This document shows positions 42,859-52,290 of a stretch of DNA of 64,000 nt, piece after piece. Made by a program: the position numbers and the translations under genes. How positions within the stretch are numbered: the first letter of the stretch is position 1; each line of letters starts with the position of its first letter. A model generated the notes under the pieces. It was not told the origin of the DNA and searched no databases. It saw nothing but the letters and a program-made list of their open reading frames with translations. The stretch is from Alligator mississippiensis (lineage: Eukaryota; Chordata; Crocodylia; Alligatoridae). Location: contig NC_081837.1 in the NCBI RefSeq assembly GCF_030867095.1, forward strand, positions 18,169,001-18,233,000. The letters are read 5' to 3'.

Positions 42859-44010
42859 AAATACAGACAGCAATTGCTTGCCCTGGCTCATGATCTACCG
42901 TGTGCTGGTCACATGGTCAGGGAACGGACACGCCAGCGGTTGCAGGTGAACTTTTTTTGGCCCAGAATTGCCCAGAATGTGACGGACTATTGCAAATCTT
43001 GCGAGACATGCCAGCGGACGGGCAAAAGCGGGGACAAGAGAAGGGCTCCCCTGCAGCCCCTCCCGATCATAGACCAACCCTTCCACAGGGTGGCAGTGGA
43101 CATTGTGGGACCGCTGAAGCATAGGACTCGTAGAGGAAAGAAATACATACTGACTCTGGTGGATTACGCAACGCGGTACCCGGAGGCAGTTGCCTTGACC
43201 TCCATCGAGGCACCTGTGGTTGCTGATGCCCTCATCAAGGTCTTCTGCCAGCTGGGTTTTCCCTCCGAGATCCTGACGGACCGGGGCGGGAACTTCATGG
43301 CGGAGATAATGGAGTGCCTGTGGGACTGCTGTGGGGTGCAACACCTTAAGACCACAGCCTACCACCCTCAGACAAATGGGCTGGTGGAAAGGTTCAACGG
43401 GACATTGAAAGGGATGCTCAAGGCCTATGTGGACTCCAACCCCAATGACTGGGATGAGAAACTGCCGCATCTGCTCTTTGCCTACCGGGAGGTGCCCCAG
43501 GAGTCCACTGGGTTCTCGCCCTTCGAGCTGATGTTCGGGAGGCGAGTGCGAGGTCCTCTCGATTTGGTGAGAGAGGAGTGGGAAGGGAAGATCGCTTCCA
43601 CCAAGACCTCCGTGGTGGAGTATGTGCTTGATTTCCATCAGAAACTGACTGACATGATGAAGGTGGCATGGGACTCCCTGGGACAGGCCCAGGAGAAGCA
43701 AAGGTCCTGGTATGATGAGAAGGCCCACTTATGTACCTTTGAGTGGGGTGAGAATGTGATGGTTTTCCTACCACTAAAAACAGACAAGCTGCAAGCTGCT
43801 TGGGAAGGTCCCCATGCTGTCCTGGACAGACTGGATGATGTGACCTATGTAGTGGGTATTAAGGGTAGGAAACCTAAGACAATTCACGTGAACATGCTTA
43901 AACCCTACTACAACAGAAAGGAGATGGTATTCTGGGTCCCCTCCGTTGAGGGAACTCCGGAGGACCCCGAGGAGCCGGTCATGTATGGAGACTGGGATGG
44001 CGAGGCAGGG
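42859..44010 (+). pseudogene. pol: Gmr1-like integrase
   Basis: The zinc-binding half shows H-x-H (AHDLPCAGHM) and CKSCETC. The catalytic triad is Asp in VAVDIVGPL (43099-43101), Asp in LTDRGGNF (43279-43281) and Glu in LVERFNGTL (43387-43389), with 35 residues between the last two (D,D-35-E). The C-terminal part has the gypsy-type module WEGPHAVLDRLDDVTYVV and ending HVNMLKPYY. No chromodomain is seen. It is located before RT, the opposite of ordinary Ty3/gypsy elements. The frame is uninterrupted from 42859 through RT. Confidence 0.95.
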
Positions 44011-44049
44011 ATCGAGGAACTCCGCCTGCCGGACCATCTGCCCTCCCAG

Positions 44050-44800
44050 GACAAGGACCAGCTGCTCGCAGCGCTCAAGGACTTTGAGACTGTGTTCTCT
44101 AATAAACCAGGTAGAACGGACCTGGCGGTACACTCGATAGAGACGGGCAGCCATCGCCCTATATACTCCCGACATTACCCAGTCAATGAGAAGGTGAGGC
44201 AAGAAATAAAACGGGAGATCGCAGAGATGGAGGAGTTGGGGGTAATTCGGCCTTCGACGAGTCCCTGGGCCAGTCCGGTGGTACTCGTCCGGAAGCAGGA
44301 TGGGACCATCCGGTTCTGTGTGGACTACCGGAAGCTGAATGCCATTACCACCCCTGATGCGTACCCTATGCCCAGGATGGACACGTTGCTGGATCGCCTG
44401 GGCCCAGCCAAGGTGATCTCAACTCTCGATCTGTCCAAAGGATTTTGGCAGATGGCCCTGGACCCGGATGCCATAGCCAAGTCTGCCTTTACTGCACCTA
44501 CGGGGCTATACGAGTTCACAGTTTTACCTTTCGGTTTGCGCAACTCGCCTGCCTCTTTCCAGAGGCTGATCAATAATCTGCTGCAAGGTTGTGAGCAGTT
44601 TGCCATGGCTTACATCGATGACATCGCCATCTTCAGTCCGGATTTCGGGTCGCACCTGACTCACCTGACCACCGTGCTAGGTAAGATCACGCAAGCTGGT
44701 CTTACGGTGAAAGTCAAGAAGTGCCAGTGGGCACTATCGGAGGTAGTCTACTTGGGTCATCGTGTGGGCGGAGGTCAGATTGCTCCCTTGTGGGACAAGA
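44050..44800 (+). pseudogene. pol: Gmr1-like reverse transcriptase
   Basis: RT follows integrase in the same frame. Entry block HRPIYSRHYPVNEKVRQEI, then GVIRPSTSPWASPVVLVRK, RFCVDYRKLNAITTPDAYPM, STLDLSKGFWQMALDP (first Asp), FTVLPFGLRNSPASFQRL, and AMAYIDDIAIFSPDF (YIDD at 44611-44622). The thumb begins at VKVKKCQWALSEVVYLGH. All catalytic Asp residues are present. A single-base-type frameshift at about 44790-44805 throws the thumb/tether out of frame, and the wrong frame runs on to 44928. Confidence 0.95.
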
Positions 44801-45419
44801 TGAGGCCATCAAAGACTGGCCGCCTCCACAGACCAAGAAGCAAGTCAGAGCCTTCCTCGGCCTGGCGGGTTACTACCGAAGATTTGTCCCGGGGTTTGGA
44901 GCAACCGCAGCCCCGCTGCACGAGCTGACCAAGAAGGGCAGCCCGGACCCGGTGGTCTGGAAGCAGGGGAGCCAGGAAGCGTTTGACACCCTCAAGGCGG
45001 CCCTGGTCAAACAACTGATCCTGAAGGCACCGCTCCAGGATAAACCCTTCTACGTGGCAACGGATGCCTCCGACGTAGGACTGGGAGCTGTGCTCTTACA
45101 GGAGCACCAGGAGACACGGCACCCCGTGGCGTACCTCAGCCGGAAGCTAATCCCTCGGGAGCGAAACCTGTCCTCCATCGAGAAGGAGTGCTTGGCCATC
45201 GTCTGGGCCCTGAACAAGCTAAAGCCCTACTTGTGGGGACAACAGTTCACCGTCCTGTCGGACCATGCCCCACTGCAGTGGCTGCAGACCATGCACAACA
45301 CCAATGCCAAGCTGCAACGTTGGTCTTGGCAGCTGCAGGAATTTAATTTTACGGTCCAACACATAAAAGGAAGCCAGAACGTGATAGCAGACGCCTTGTC
45401 ACGAAAGGACTCTGGGTAG
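44796..45419 (+). pseudogene. pol: Gmr1-like RNase H (with RT tether)
   Basis: Resumes in the second frame with EAIKDWPPPQTKKQVRAFLG and YYRRFVPGFGATAAPL, the gypsy tether. RNase H has Asp in FYVATDASDVGLGAVL, Glu in SSIEKECLAIVWAL and Asp in TVLSDHAPLQWL, ending with QNVIADALSRKDSG before a TAG stop at 45417-45419. This is the last coding part; the element goes straight on to its polypurine tract about 200 bp later. Nothing env-like or integrase-like follows it. Confidence 0.95.
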
Positions 45420-45618
45420 TGGGTCCTTGGGACTCGGGACTAGTGAGGAGATCACTAGTGTAAGACTGCCATCAAGTTTTATGGTTTCTGTATGTTATTG
45501 TCTTAACTTGTTTCGTGTTCCAGGTTTTTCCCTTTTCCTTCTTCTGGCATCCCGTGGGAACTCCCTGACCCAACACGCCCGGACCCACGGCCCTGAGAGG
45601 CCCCGTGTCCGAGCTTGT
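45420..45618 (+). other. 3' untranslated region of Gmr1-like element
   Basis: About 200 bp between the Pol stop and the polypurine tract with no coding signal recognised. Confidence 0.7.
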
Positions 45619-45635
45619 AAAGGAGAGGGGGGAAG
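45619..45635 (+). promoter_or_regulatory. Polypurine tract
   Basis: aaaggagaggggggaag immediately precedes the 3' LTR, as expected for plus-strand priming. Confidence 0.9.
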
Positions 45636-46607
45636 TGTGGCAGAAATGCCACCGTCGGTGCCCCTCTCCAGAGACCTGTCTCAGCCAGCCTGGGAGGCTG
45701 GTGTTTCATTCCTCAGGGTGGGGATCTCCCACCTTGTCTACATGACAAAAGCCTGGCGCCTGGGAGGCGGATGCTCTAGTCACCTGGGCAGGGGGGAAAG
45801 ACCCGGCCCTGAGCGGGCCCAGGTAGCCAGGGATGCTTGGGAGATTGGTCGGCTTGTGGCCAGTATTGGCAGCTTCGATTGGACCGGGCTGCTGAGGTCA
45901 GAGAGGTTATTTAAGGGCTTGGTCCAAGAAGAAGGGGGGAGTCAGCCATTAGCCATGCGGTCATCCAGGTGAATCTGAAACTGGCTCTCTCCTCATCACC
46001 ATATGCTCCAAGAGTGCCCTACCTCCAGAGGAAACAACAACCACCTCTGGACGATGCGAGTGAGTAAGCTACTAAAGATCCGATTAGATATTTAGCTTCA
46101 GTAACTCAGATGCGCATTTAAACGGCTACCTCAGCCACCCTGGTTTGCTCTATGGGATTCGTTTGATATTCCTGTAATATTTCTATGATATTGCTCTACC
46201 TTTTACCCTGTTTCCGCCCTACCCCCTGTAATCAATAAAGTTCTCCTTGTGACCGGTATGGGAGACTTATTGAGGGGTGGGTCTAAATTATGCCAAGGAG
46301 GCCCCTTAGGTCTGTAGACTAAGGGAGGCTTCCTAATAAGCCCCTGACTTGGGGAAGTGCCCAAGTGCTGGTATTGGGTCTAGGACCCATTGGACGATCA
46401 GGCCTGTGTTTTCCAAGGTGTGCAGAGCCAGAAGTGAGTCCAGAGCCTTGGATGGTGGCAGCGGAAACCCCAGGCTAGTGGGTGTGCTCCAGGGAAGGGG
46501 TCAGCCGGACGGGAGGCACCCCAGGGAAGCACTCGGAGCCTGGAAGGTGGTCGGGCGCAGGGAGGTGGGCGGCTCAACGCAGTAGCGCCCCCTACTGGCC
46601 CGCCACA
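45636..46607 (+). repeat. 3' LTR of Gmr1-like element, full length
   Basis: 972 bp, tgtggcagaaatgcc to ggcccgccaca. A TATA-like box ttatttaag is at 45907-45915, and AATAAA at 46234-46239. It differs from the shared parts of the 5' LTR at about 12 positions, mostly transitions. Confidence 0.95.
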
Positions 46608-46612
46608 GGGAT
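46608..46612. repeat. Target-site duplication (right) of Gmr1-like element
   Basis: gggat, identical to 39944-39948. Confidence 0.9.
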
Positions 46613-48340
46613 CGTTATCTGCACTACATGAAAAGACAAAGAAAAGGAACATTATATTGCATTTTTACTGGAGGCAGAAATGGCGCCAGGCAAGTGTCTG
46701 AGGCTTCTGTTCTTTTCTGCCTGCTGTGCACAGCGAGAGCAGCATATGAAACAGCATTCGGGAACTAGAAATAGGAGGAAGGGGGAAGTTAAGAACATAA
46801 GACTTTGTATTGTAAAACCACCATGCAGTCATTCCAGCCCTGAAATGGTTGTACTCTTCCTGTACGTAAGCGGGGGGGCTGGCGGGAGTGAGAAGACCAG
46901 GAGAGTGTATCCCTCACCTCGCCTCGAAACCTTGCCCTGCAACTGCAGGACTTCATGCTGTGGGATAGCTTACACCAAAATTCATGGCAATTAAACCCTG
47001 TTTACGTGAACATTTAAATAATCCAAGCCATGCTCCCTGAGGGCATAGCCAGGTGTCTTACCTTTGCCTTGTTTGGGTGTTCAAGTGTTGCAAAAGCCCA
47101 GCAGCCAGCATTGCTGTTGAATTGTTCTTGAGGGGGCAAGGATCCTGCTGGACTGAGTCCTATCTGCCTCAAAATTGTGGATACGCTGCACTGTGCCAGA
47201 TATCAGCAGCAAGTGTTGAACTGGTGGAACTGGTTTGTACCACCAGGACAAGTGTCCCACCGGGCTGAGTCCCATTCTCTGTTCTTGGATACAGCTTATG
47301 CACCCCTATCCCTGCTCTATGAATTTAAAGATCCTCAGGGGGCAGCTTCCGCCTGCCAACTGGCCTTTTTCTGGTGTCAAAAACAAAACCCAGACAGTCT
47401 GGTGCCGGCATGAAAAGCAACATGGGCTGCAAAAGCGTGTGAAAAGCACAGCCTCAAAACCTCAATAAAACAACTGTTCTCTGTGTTGGAGCTAGCTTTG
47501 TAAAGTGGGTGTGTGGGAAATGTAACGCTTGTGTACGCTGCAGCCCTAAAGTACCCCGCACCTAGCGCCTGGTGCAGAAAGTGTGCAGAAAAAGAGGCTG
47601 TTGCAACAAGCACCAAAAAAATGAGGGGAAGTAGGACAAAGCAGAAGGCGTTAAAAACAAAAGACACTTGCAATGTGGGTGAGCCCAAAAACGTGTCGCT
47701 GCTGGGGGAGGGAAGAAGGTAGAGCGTTTGCGCGTTGGGGAACGAGAAGTTTGCAACCCCTTTTTAAGCTGCTTGCGCCCCCCCCCTCCCCCGGGGGGTC
47801 ACAACCCGCAGTTTGAGAACCCCTGTACTCATGTATTCACACAATACGATGCCTTTGTCTCTGCTTAGAAACTGTCTACATCGTGGCAGAGAGAGGCTTA
47901 CATTTTATACATACACTGCTAATGGATGAATTCTCAATTGCTTATTCAGTATTATGTATGTAAGGATATTATGAATAGCAAATAGGCACCTGGCAGTGAC
48001 ATTGCTAGCATTGACACTTGAGACAGAAGTGGTGTCAGACATCCCTCTCGGGCTTTGTGAGGGGGTTGTTCTCTTCCACCTGTTGTGACGGGTGGGAGCA
48101 AGAGGGAGTGTAGCAATCGGGAGATAAAATATAGGAGGGAGGGAAGGAATGGGGCAGGGGGAAGGGGCAAAGTTTAAGAGCAAGCATAAGAATTTGTATT
48201 GGAAAACCACCATGCAGTGCAAAATGCCCTGAACTTGGGTACCCCTCCTGTACAAAGCGGGTGGGGCACAGGGAGGTGAGGTGGAGAAACTAGCCCCATC
48301 ACTGCTCATTGAACTCAAAACCCCCCAGAAAGGGGTCTCA
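46613..48340. repeat. Unassigned, with dispersed repeat pair and a hAT terminus
   Basis: 46780-46872 and 48160-48252 are related (aagactttgtattgtaaaac / aagaatttgtattggaaaac, then ccaccatgcagt, then ctcctgtac..gcggg). 47794-47824 (tcacaacccgcagtttgaga then acccctg) is the inverted end of a Charlie-type hAT element, but its partner end was not found. No gene is apparent. Confidence 0.45.
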
Positions 48341-48348
48341 AGAAAAGT

Positions 48349-48490
48349 CACTGGCAGTCCCTCCCAACGAAACTTTGCAGGAATGGTAGCCCCTGCTGAG
48401 GCCGTGAAGCCTGCCAGCTTTCAAGGAGATAGGTGTAGGGTGAGTCTGGGTTCTGGGGCCCTGCACTTCTAGCTGCTGACAGGCAAAACT
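48349..48490 (-). repeat. Dispersed repeat, partner of 2195-2305
   Basis: The reverse complement matches 2195-2305 in the same order of blocks (cagcagct.gaagtgcag, cacctat.tccttga, caggggctacca). Probably a shared non-autonomous DNA transposon family. Confidence 0.6.
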
Positions 48491-48761
48491 CGTGTCATGG
48501 GTGCTTGTGGAACTGTGTGTGTTAAGGTGCAGCCTCAGTGGTGCTGGGGTATCTACACAACATGGTAGTGTGCCCCAATGAGGTCGTCTCCTCCCATACA
48601 GCCTCATCTTGGTCCACCACTGTAAACAGCAGCAGGTATAAAATAACTTAGTGAGTGAGCAGCACTAGCACAGTTCATAGATTCATAGACGTTAGGGTCG
48701 GAAGGGACCTCAATAGATCATCAAGTCCGACCCCCTGCATAGGCAGGAAAGAGTGCTGGGT

Positions 48762-50395
48762 TTAGATGACCCCATCTAGATGCCTATCTAACCTCCTCTT
48801 GAAGACCCCCAGGGTAGGAGAGAGCACCACCTCCCTTGGGAGCCCATTCCAGACCCTGGCCACTCTAACTGTGAAGAAGTTCTTCCTAATGTCCAGTCTA
48901 AATCTGCTCCCTGCTAGCTTATGGCCATTATTTGTTGTAACCCCCAGGGGCACCTTGGTGAGTAAAACCTCACCAATTCCCTTCTCTGCCCCCATGATGA
49001 ACTTATAGGCAGCCACAAGGTCACCTCTCAACCTTCTCTTGCAGAGGCTGAAGAGGTCCAGGTGCCCTAGTCTCTCCTCATAGGGCTTGGCCTGCAAGTC
49101 CTTAACCATACGTGTGGCCCTTGTCTGGATCCTCTCCAGGTTATCCGCATCCGTCTTGAAGTGCGGCGCCCAGAATTGCACACGGTATTCCAACTGCGGT
49201 CTGACCAGCGCCCGACAGAGGGGAAGTATCACCTCTTTGGTTCTGTTCGTCGTGCATCTGCTGATACACGATAAAGTGCCATTAGCTTTTCTGATGACTT
49301 CGTCACACTGACGACTCATGTTCATCTTGGAGTCCTAGCGGACTCCAAGATCCCTTTCTGCTTCCGTGCCACCAAGCAGGTCATTTCCTAGGCAGTAGGT
49401 ATGCTGGACATTTTTCCTCCCCAGGTGTAGCACTTTGCATTTCTCCTTGTTGAATTGCATTCTGTTGTTTTCTGCCCATATGTCCAACCTGTCCAGGTCT
49501 GCTTGTAGTTGTTCCCTGCCCTCCGGCATGTCCACTTCTCCCCACAGTTTTGTGTCATCTGCAAACTTGGACAGACTACGCTTTACTCCCTCGTCCAAGT
49601 CACTGATGAAGATATTGAAGAGTATCGGTCCAAGGACCGAGCCCTGTGGGACTCCACTGCCCACCCCCTTCCAGGTCGATACTGACCCGTCCACTACAAC
49701 TCTCTGGGTACGATCCTCTAGGCAACTCGCCACCCACCGAACCGTGCAGTCATCCAAGTCACAGCCTCTTAACTTGTTCACCAGTATGGGGTGGGATACC
49801 GTATCGAAGGCCTTCCTGAAGTCTAAGTAAACGATGTCAACCCCTACTGCTGCGTCCAGGTGTTTTGTAACCTGGTCATAAAAAGAGACTAGACTAGTCA
49901 GGCATGATCTACCTGTTACGAACCCATGCTGGTTTCCCCTCAGCATAATTTTTCCTGCCGGGCTCTCGCAAATGTGAGCCTTGATAATTTTTTCAAAGAC
50001 TTTTCCAAGGATGGAGGTGAGACTGACTGGCCTATAGTTTCCAGGGTCCTCCTTTCTCCCCTTCTTGAAAATGGCGATCACATTGGCCCTTTCCAGTCCT
50101 CCGAGACCTGGCCCGTGTGCCATGAGTGTTCAAATATTCCCGCCAGTGGCAGTGCAATGACGTCAGCCAGTGCCTTCAGCACCCTCGGATGGAGCTCATC
50201 CGGGCCTGCCGACTTAAACGCATCCAGTTCCTCCAAGTGCCTCTGCACCATCTCAGGGTCTACGCATGGAAGTCTGGCGCCTTGCTGCTGCCTCTCTACA
50301 ATCTCAGTGAGAGCCTTGTCTTGCCCCTCATTTAGGAACACTGAGGCAAAGAACTCGTTGAGGAGTTCAGCCTTGTCCCCCCTGTCCGTCACCAA
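48762..50395 (-). pseudogene. CR1 ORF2: reverse transcriptase and C-terminal domain
   Basis: The frame 50395-50078 has the pre-RT segment (LLNEFFASVFLNEGQ, then SAGPDELHPRVLKALAD). A frameshift near 50100 leads to 50123-49335 with [37 protein letters not shown] (first Asp), [18 protein letters not shown], and [13 protein letters not shown] (catalytic ADD). A TAG near 49335 then separates the same-frame C-terminal domain (49325-48762; RPQLEYRVQFWAPHFKTD, RLDIRKNFFTVRVARVWNGL). With only one frameshift and one stop over about 1.6 kb, it is the best-preserved CR1 in the window. Confidence 0.93.
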
Positions 50396-50819
50396 TTGCT
50401 TATGCCCATTTAGTAGAGGTCCTATTCTACCCTGGGCCTTCCTTTTACTCCCTAAAAAACAATGTTTTGTTATCCTTAACTTGGGATGCCATCCTCAGCT
50501 CCACGGTAGCTTTGGCCTGTCTAACTGCCTCCCTGCAAGCGCGAGCAGAGGAGGTATACTCCTCTTTAGTAATCTCTCCCTGTTTCCACTTTTTATATGC
50601 CCCCTTTTAGCCCGTAGGCTGCTCTGGATTTCTCTGGTCAGCCAAGGAAGCCTCTTGGCCCCTTACCCCCTTTTCCCCCGCATCGGAATCGTCTCCCTCT
50701 GTGCCCGAAGGATCATTTCCTTAAGGCACAACCACCCTTCCTGAGCTCCCATCTCTTCAAAACTCCTACTCTGCAGTGCGTCCTTGACTAAACGCCTGAG
50801 TTAATTGAAATCAGCTTTC

Positions 50820-51186
50820 CTAAAGTCTAGCACTTTCACCCTACTAGTTACCTTACCCACTCGACGTCTTATGATGAATTCTATTGTTTGGTGATCACTG
50901 TCCCCCAGGTGACCACCGATCTGTAGGTCCCCTACCATGTCATCCCCCATTGCCAATACCAGGTCCAGTAAGGCATTCCCCCTAGTGGGACCATGTACTT
51001 CCTGTCAGGTGGAGGTCCTGTACACAGGATAGGAACCTGCGTGAATGGTGGGACTTTGGTGTCTGCGTCTCCCAGCAGATGTCTGGGTAGTTTAGGTCCC
51101 CCATGACTACCGCCTCCCTAGTTTTTATGGTCTCCGAGAGCTGCCTCAGGAGCCCCAAATCTCATTCTTCCCCTTGGTGTGGGGGT
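50820..51186 (-). pseudogene. CR1 endonuclease, C-terminal part
   Basis: The reverse strand carries VMGDLNYPDICWETQTPK (catalytic Asp/Asn block of the AP-type endonuclease) and, upstream, a RPPHQGEE-type segment. Several stops follow. The N-terminal half of the nuclease is absent. Confidence 0.8.
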
Positions 51187-51239
51187 CTGCATCTTGTGTT
51201 TTTATGTGTGTTATGGAAAAAAAATGGAAATAGTTACAG

Positions 51240-52095
51240 AAATACATTTTAAGGAGCTTTCGGGTTGAAAAACCTTTTGTCAGGCTGAGGAAGCACCTGC
51301 AGTTTGTAAGTCTGCTGGTCCTGGATGGAAGGAATAGTAAAGAAGCCAGAGGCTGGCCAGGCACGCACTGCAGGCAAGAAAGGCAGTCAGTGAAAATGGA
51401 AATCGAGGCATTGGGGGGTGAGGGACAGGCTGGGTGGGGAGTGGGGATGTAGCAGTGCAGGCAAAAGTGCAGATGTACCTGGGAAGTCAGCTCTTCGGCA
51501 GGTTGCAGCGTGTCAGAATTGCACTCTCTCTGCAGGCAGTCCTTGGACTTACAACACAATTGGTTCCTGAAAACCACATCTTAAGTCAAAATGTTGTAAC
51601 TTAGTACCAATTTTCTCATAAGAAACAATGTTATAAATGAGGGATTCATTCCTGAACCAAGGCCTGATACCCTATTTTCACCAAAAATACCCCAGAATAT
51701 TGTATTAGAACAATTATAGCAATTGTATTGATTTGGAAGGACTTCTTTGAGATGACTTTGCTGGACTTTTTGAAGGGCTCCTGGCTGGAGTCTTCTCGGG
51801 AGTCTTGGCTGCAGGTTTTTCTGGAGTCTTGTCTGCTTTCTTAAAGAAAGTGTCCAAGCAAGTTTGAACAGATGTTCTCCAGGGAGATGAGCGACACAGC
51901 AAACTTGTTTGCCGGCATGGCATTGCATCAGATCAAACGTTGTAAGTTGAAACTGATGTCACAAAGTTGAAACAGGGTGTCAGTTTATAAACGTAAGTCA
52001 AGGACTGCCTGTATTGAGTCCATGAGTTTCTGTACCTACTACCTAGGAGGCTGAAGAAGTGAAGTTCATAGGCCCAGCTCTGAAAAGTGGTTTGT
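51240..52095 (-). mobile_element. Penelope-like element 3' fragment, split by a pogo-type MITE
   Basis: 51250-51380 matches 4475-4575 (gagctttcgggttgaaaaac, then ttttgtcaggctgaggaagc). 52016-52090 matches 4640-4705 (aggaggctgaagaagtgaag against aggaggttgatgaaatggag). The two halves are separated by the MITE at 51533-52011. A different, more diverged Penelope copy than that at 4.4 kb. Confidence 0.8.
51533..52011. mobile_element. pogo/Tigger-type non-autonomous element
   Basis: The ends are caggcagtccttggactta and, inverted, caggcagtccttgacttac, with about 20-bp terminal repeats. The flanks (tg on the left, ta on the right) fit a TA target duplication with one mutation, and the Penelope sequence is continuous across it. 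Inside, a minus-strand frame (51923-51714) encodes a Lys/Pro/Ser repeat (KTPEKTPARSPSKSPAKS), possibly a remnant of the C-terminal tail of a pogo-type transposase. Confidence 0.75.
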
Positions 52096-52149
52096 AAATC
52101 CAAACAAGCACCTAACCATCACCAGAACTGACGCCAACTTCCTACAGCT

Positions 52150-52290
52150 CAAAACACAAAACCTGTCAGCTACCTCCAGTACCCCAACAAACTGCACACC
52201 AGAATCTCTCAAAGACAACGAAACCCAACTACCTGTGGGGGCACGGTCCTCACCAAGAAAACACTCTGCCTCCAGTCTCTCAGGCCTGGT
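52150..52290 (+). mobile_element. Penelope-like fragment in opposite orientation (GIY-YIG part)
   Basis: The plus strand matches the reverse complement of the GIY-YIG region at 4.74-4.85 kb: gcacaccagaatctctcaa, then aacccaactacctgtggggg, and ctccagtctctcaggcctgg. It lies head-to-head with 51240-52095, either an inverted Penelope pair or a rearranged single insertion. Confidence 0.65.

Larger units (their letters stand above)
39949..46607 (+). mobile_element. Gmr1-like Ty3/gypsy LTR retrotransposon (IN upstream of RT), full-length
   Basis: A 6659-bp element with 5' LTR (39949-40551), primer site, one Gag-Pol frame, polypurine tract, and 3' LTR (45636-46607). It is flanked by gggat (39944-39948 and 46608-46612). 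RT, RNase H and integrase sequences are Ty3/gypsy-like, but integrase lies before RT, as in Ty1/copia. That combination defines the Gmr1 group. The coding region is open apart from three TGA codons and one frameshift, and all catalytic residues can be seen. No env-like frame is present. The copy is relatively young (LTRs about 2% different by eye) but not autonomous. Confidence 0.95.
48673..51186 (-). mobile_element. CR1 LINE, 2.5 kb, endonuclease end to 3' tail
   Basis: The longest CR1 here. Read right to left: end of the apurinic-type endonuclease (about 51186-50820), linker, full RT and C-terminal domain (to 48762), then the CR1 3' terminus with attcatag-type repeats at 48676-48690. It is truncated inside the endonuclease at the right. 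It abuts Penelope sequence from about 51240. Confidence 0.93.

Noticed and set aside
42895-43728. 277-codon minus-strand frame in the Gmr1-like element
   Set aside because: Antisense shadow of the integrase; no antisense gene is known or suggested in such elements.
49435-50744. Plus-strand frames of 131 and 272 codons
   Set aside because: Antisense shadows of the CR1 reverse transcriptase.
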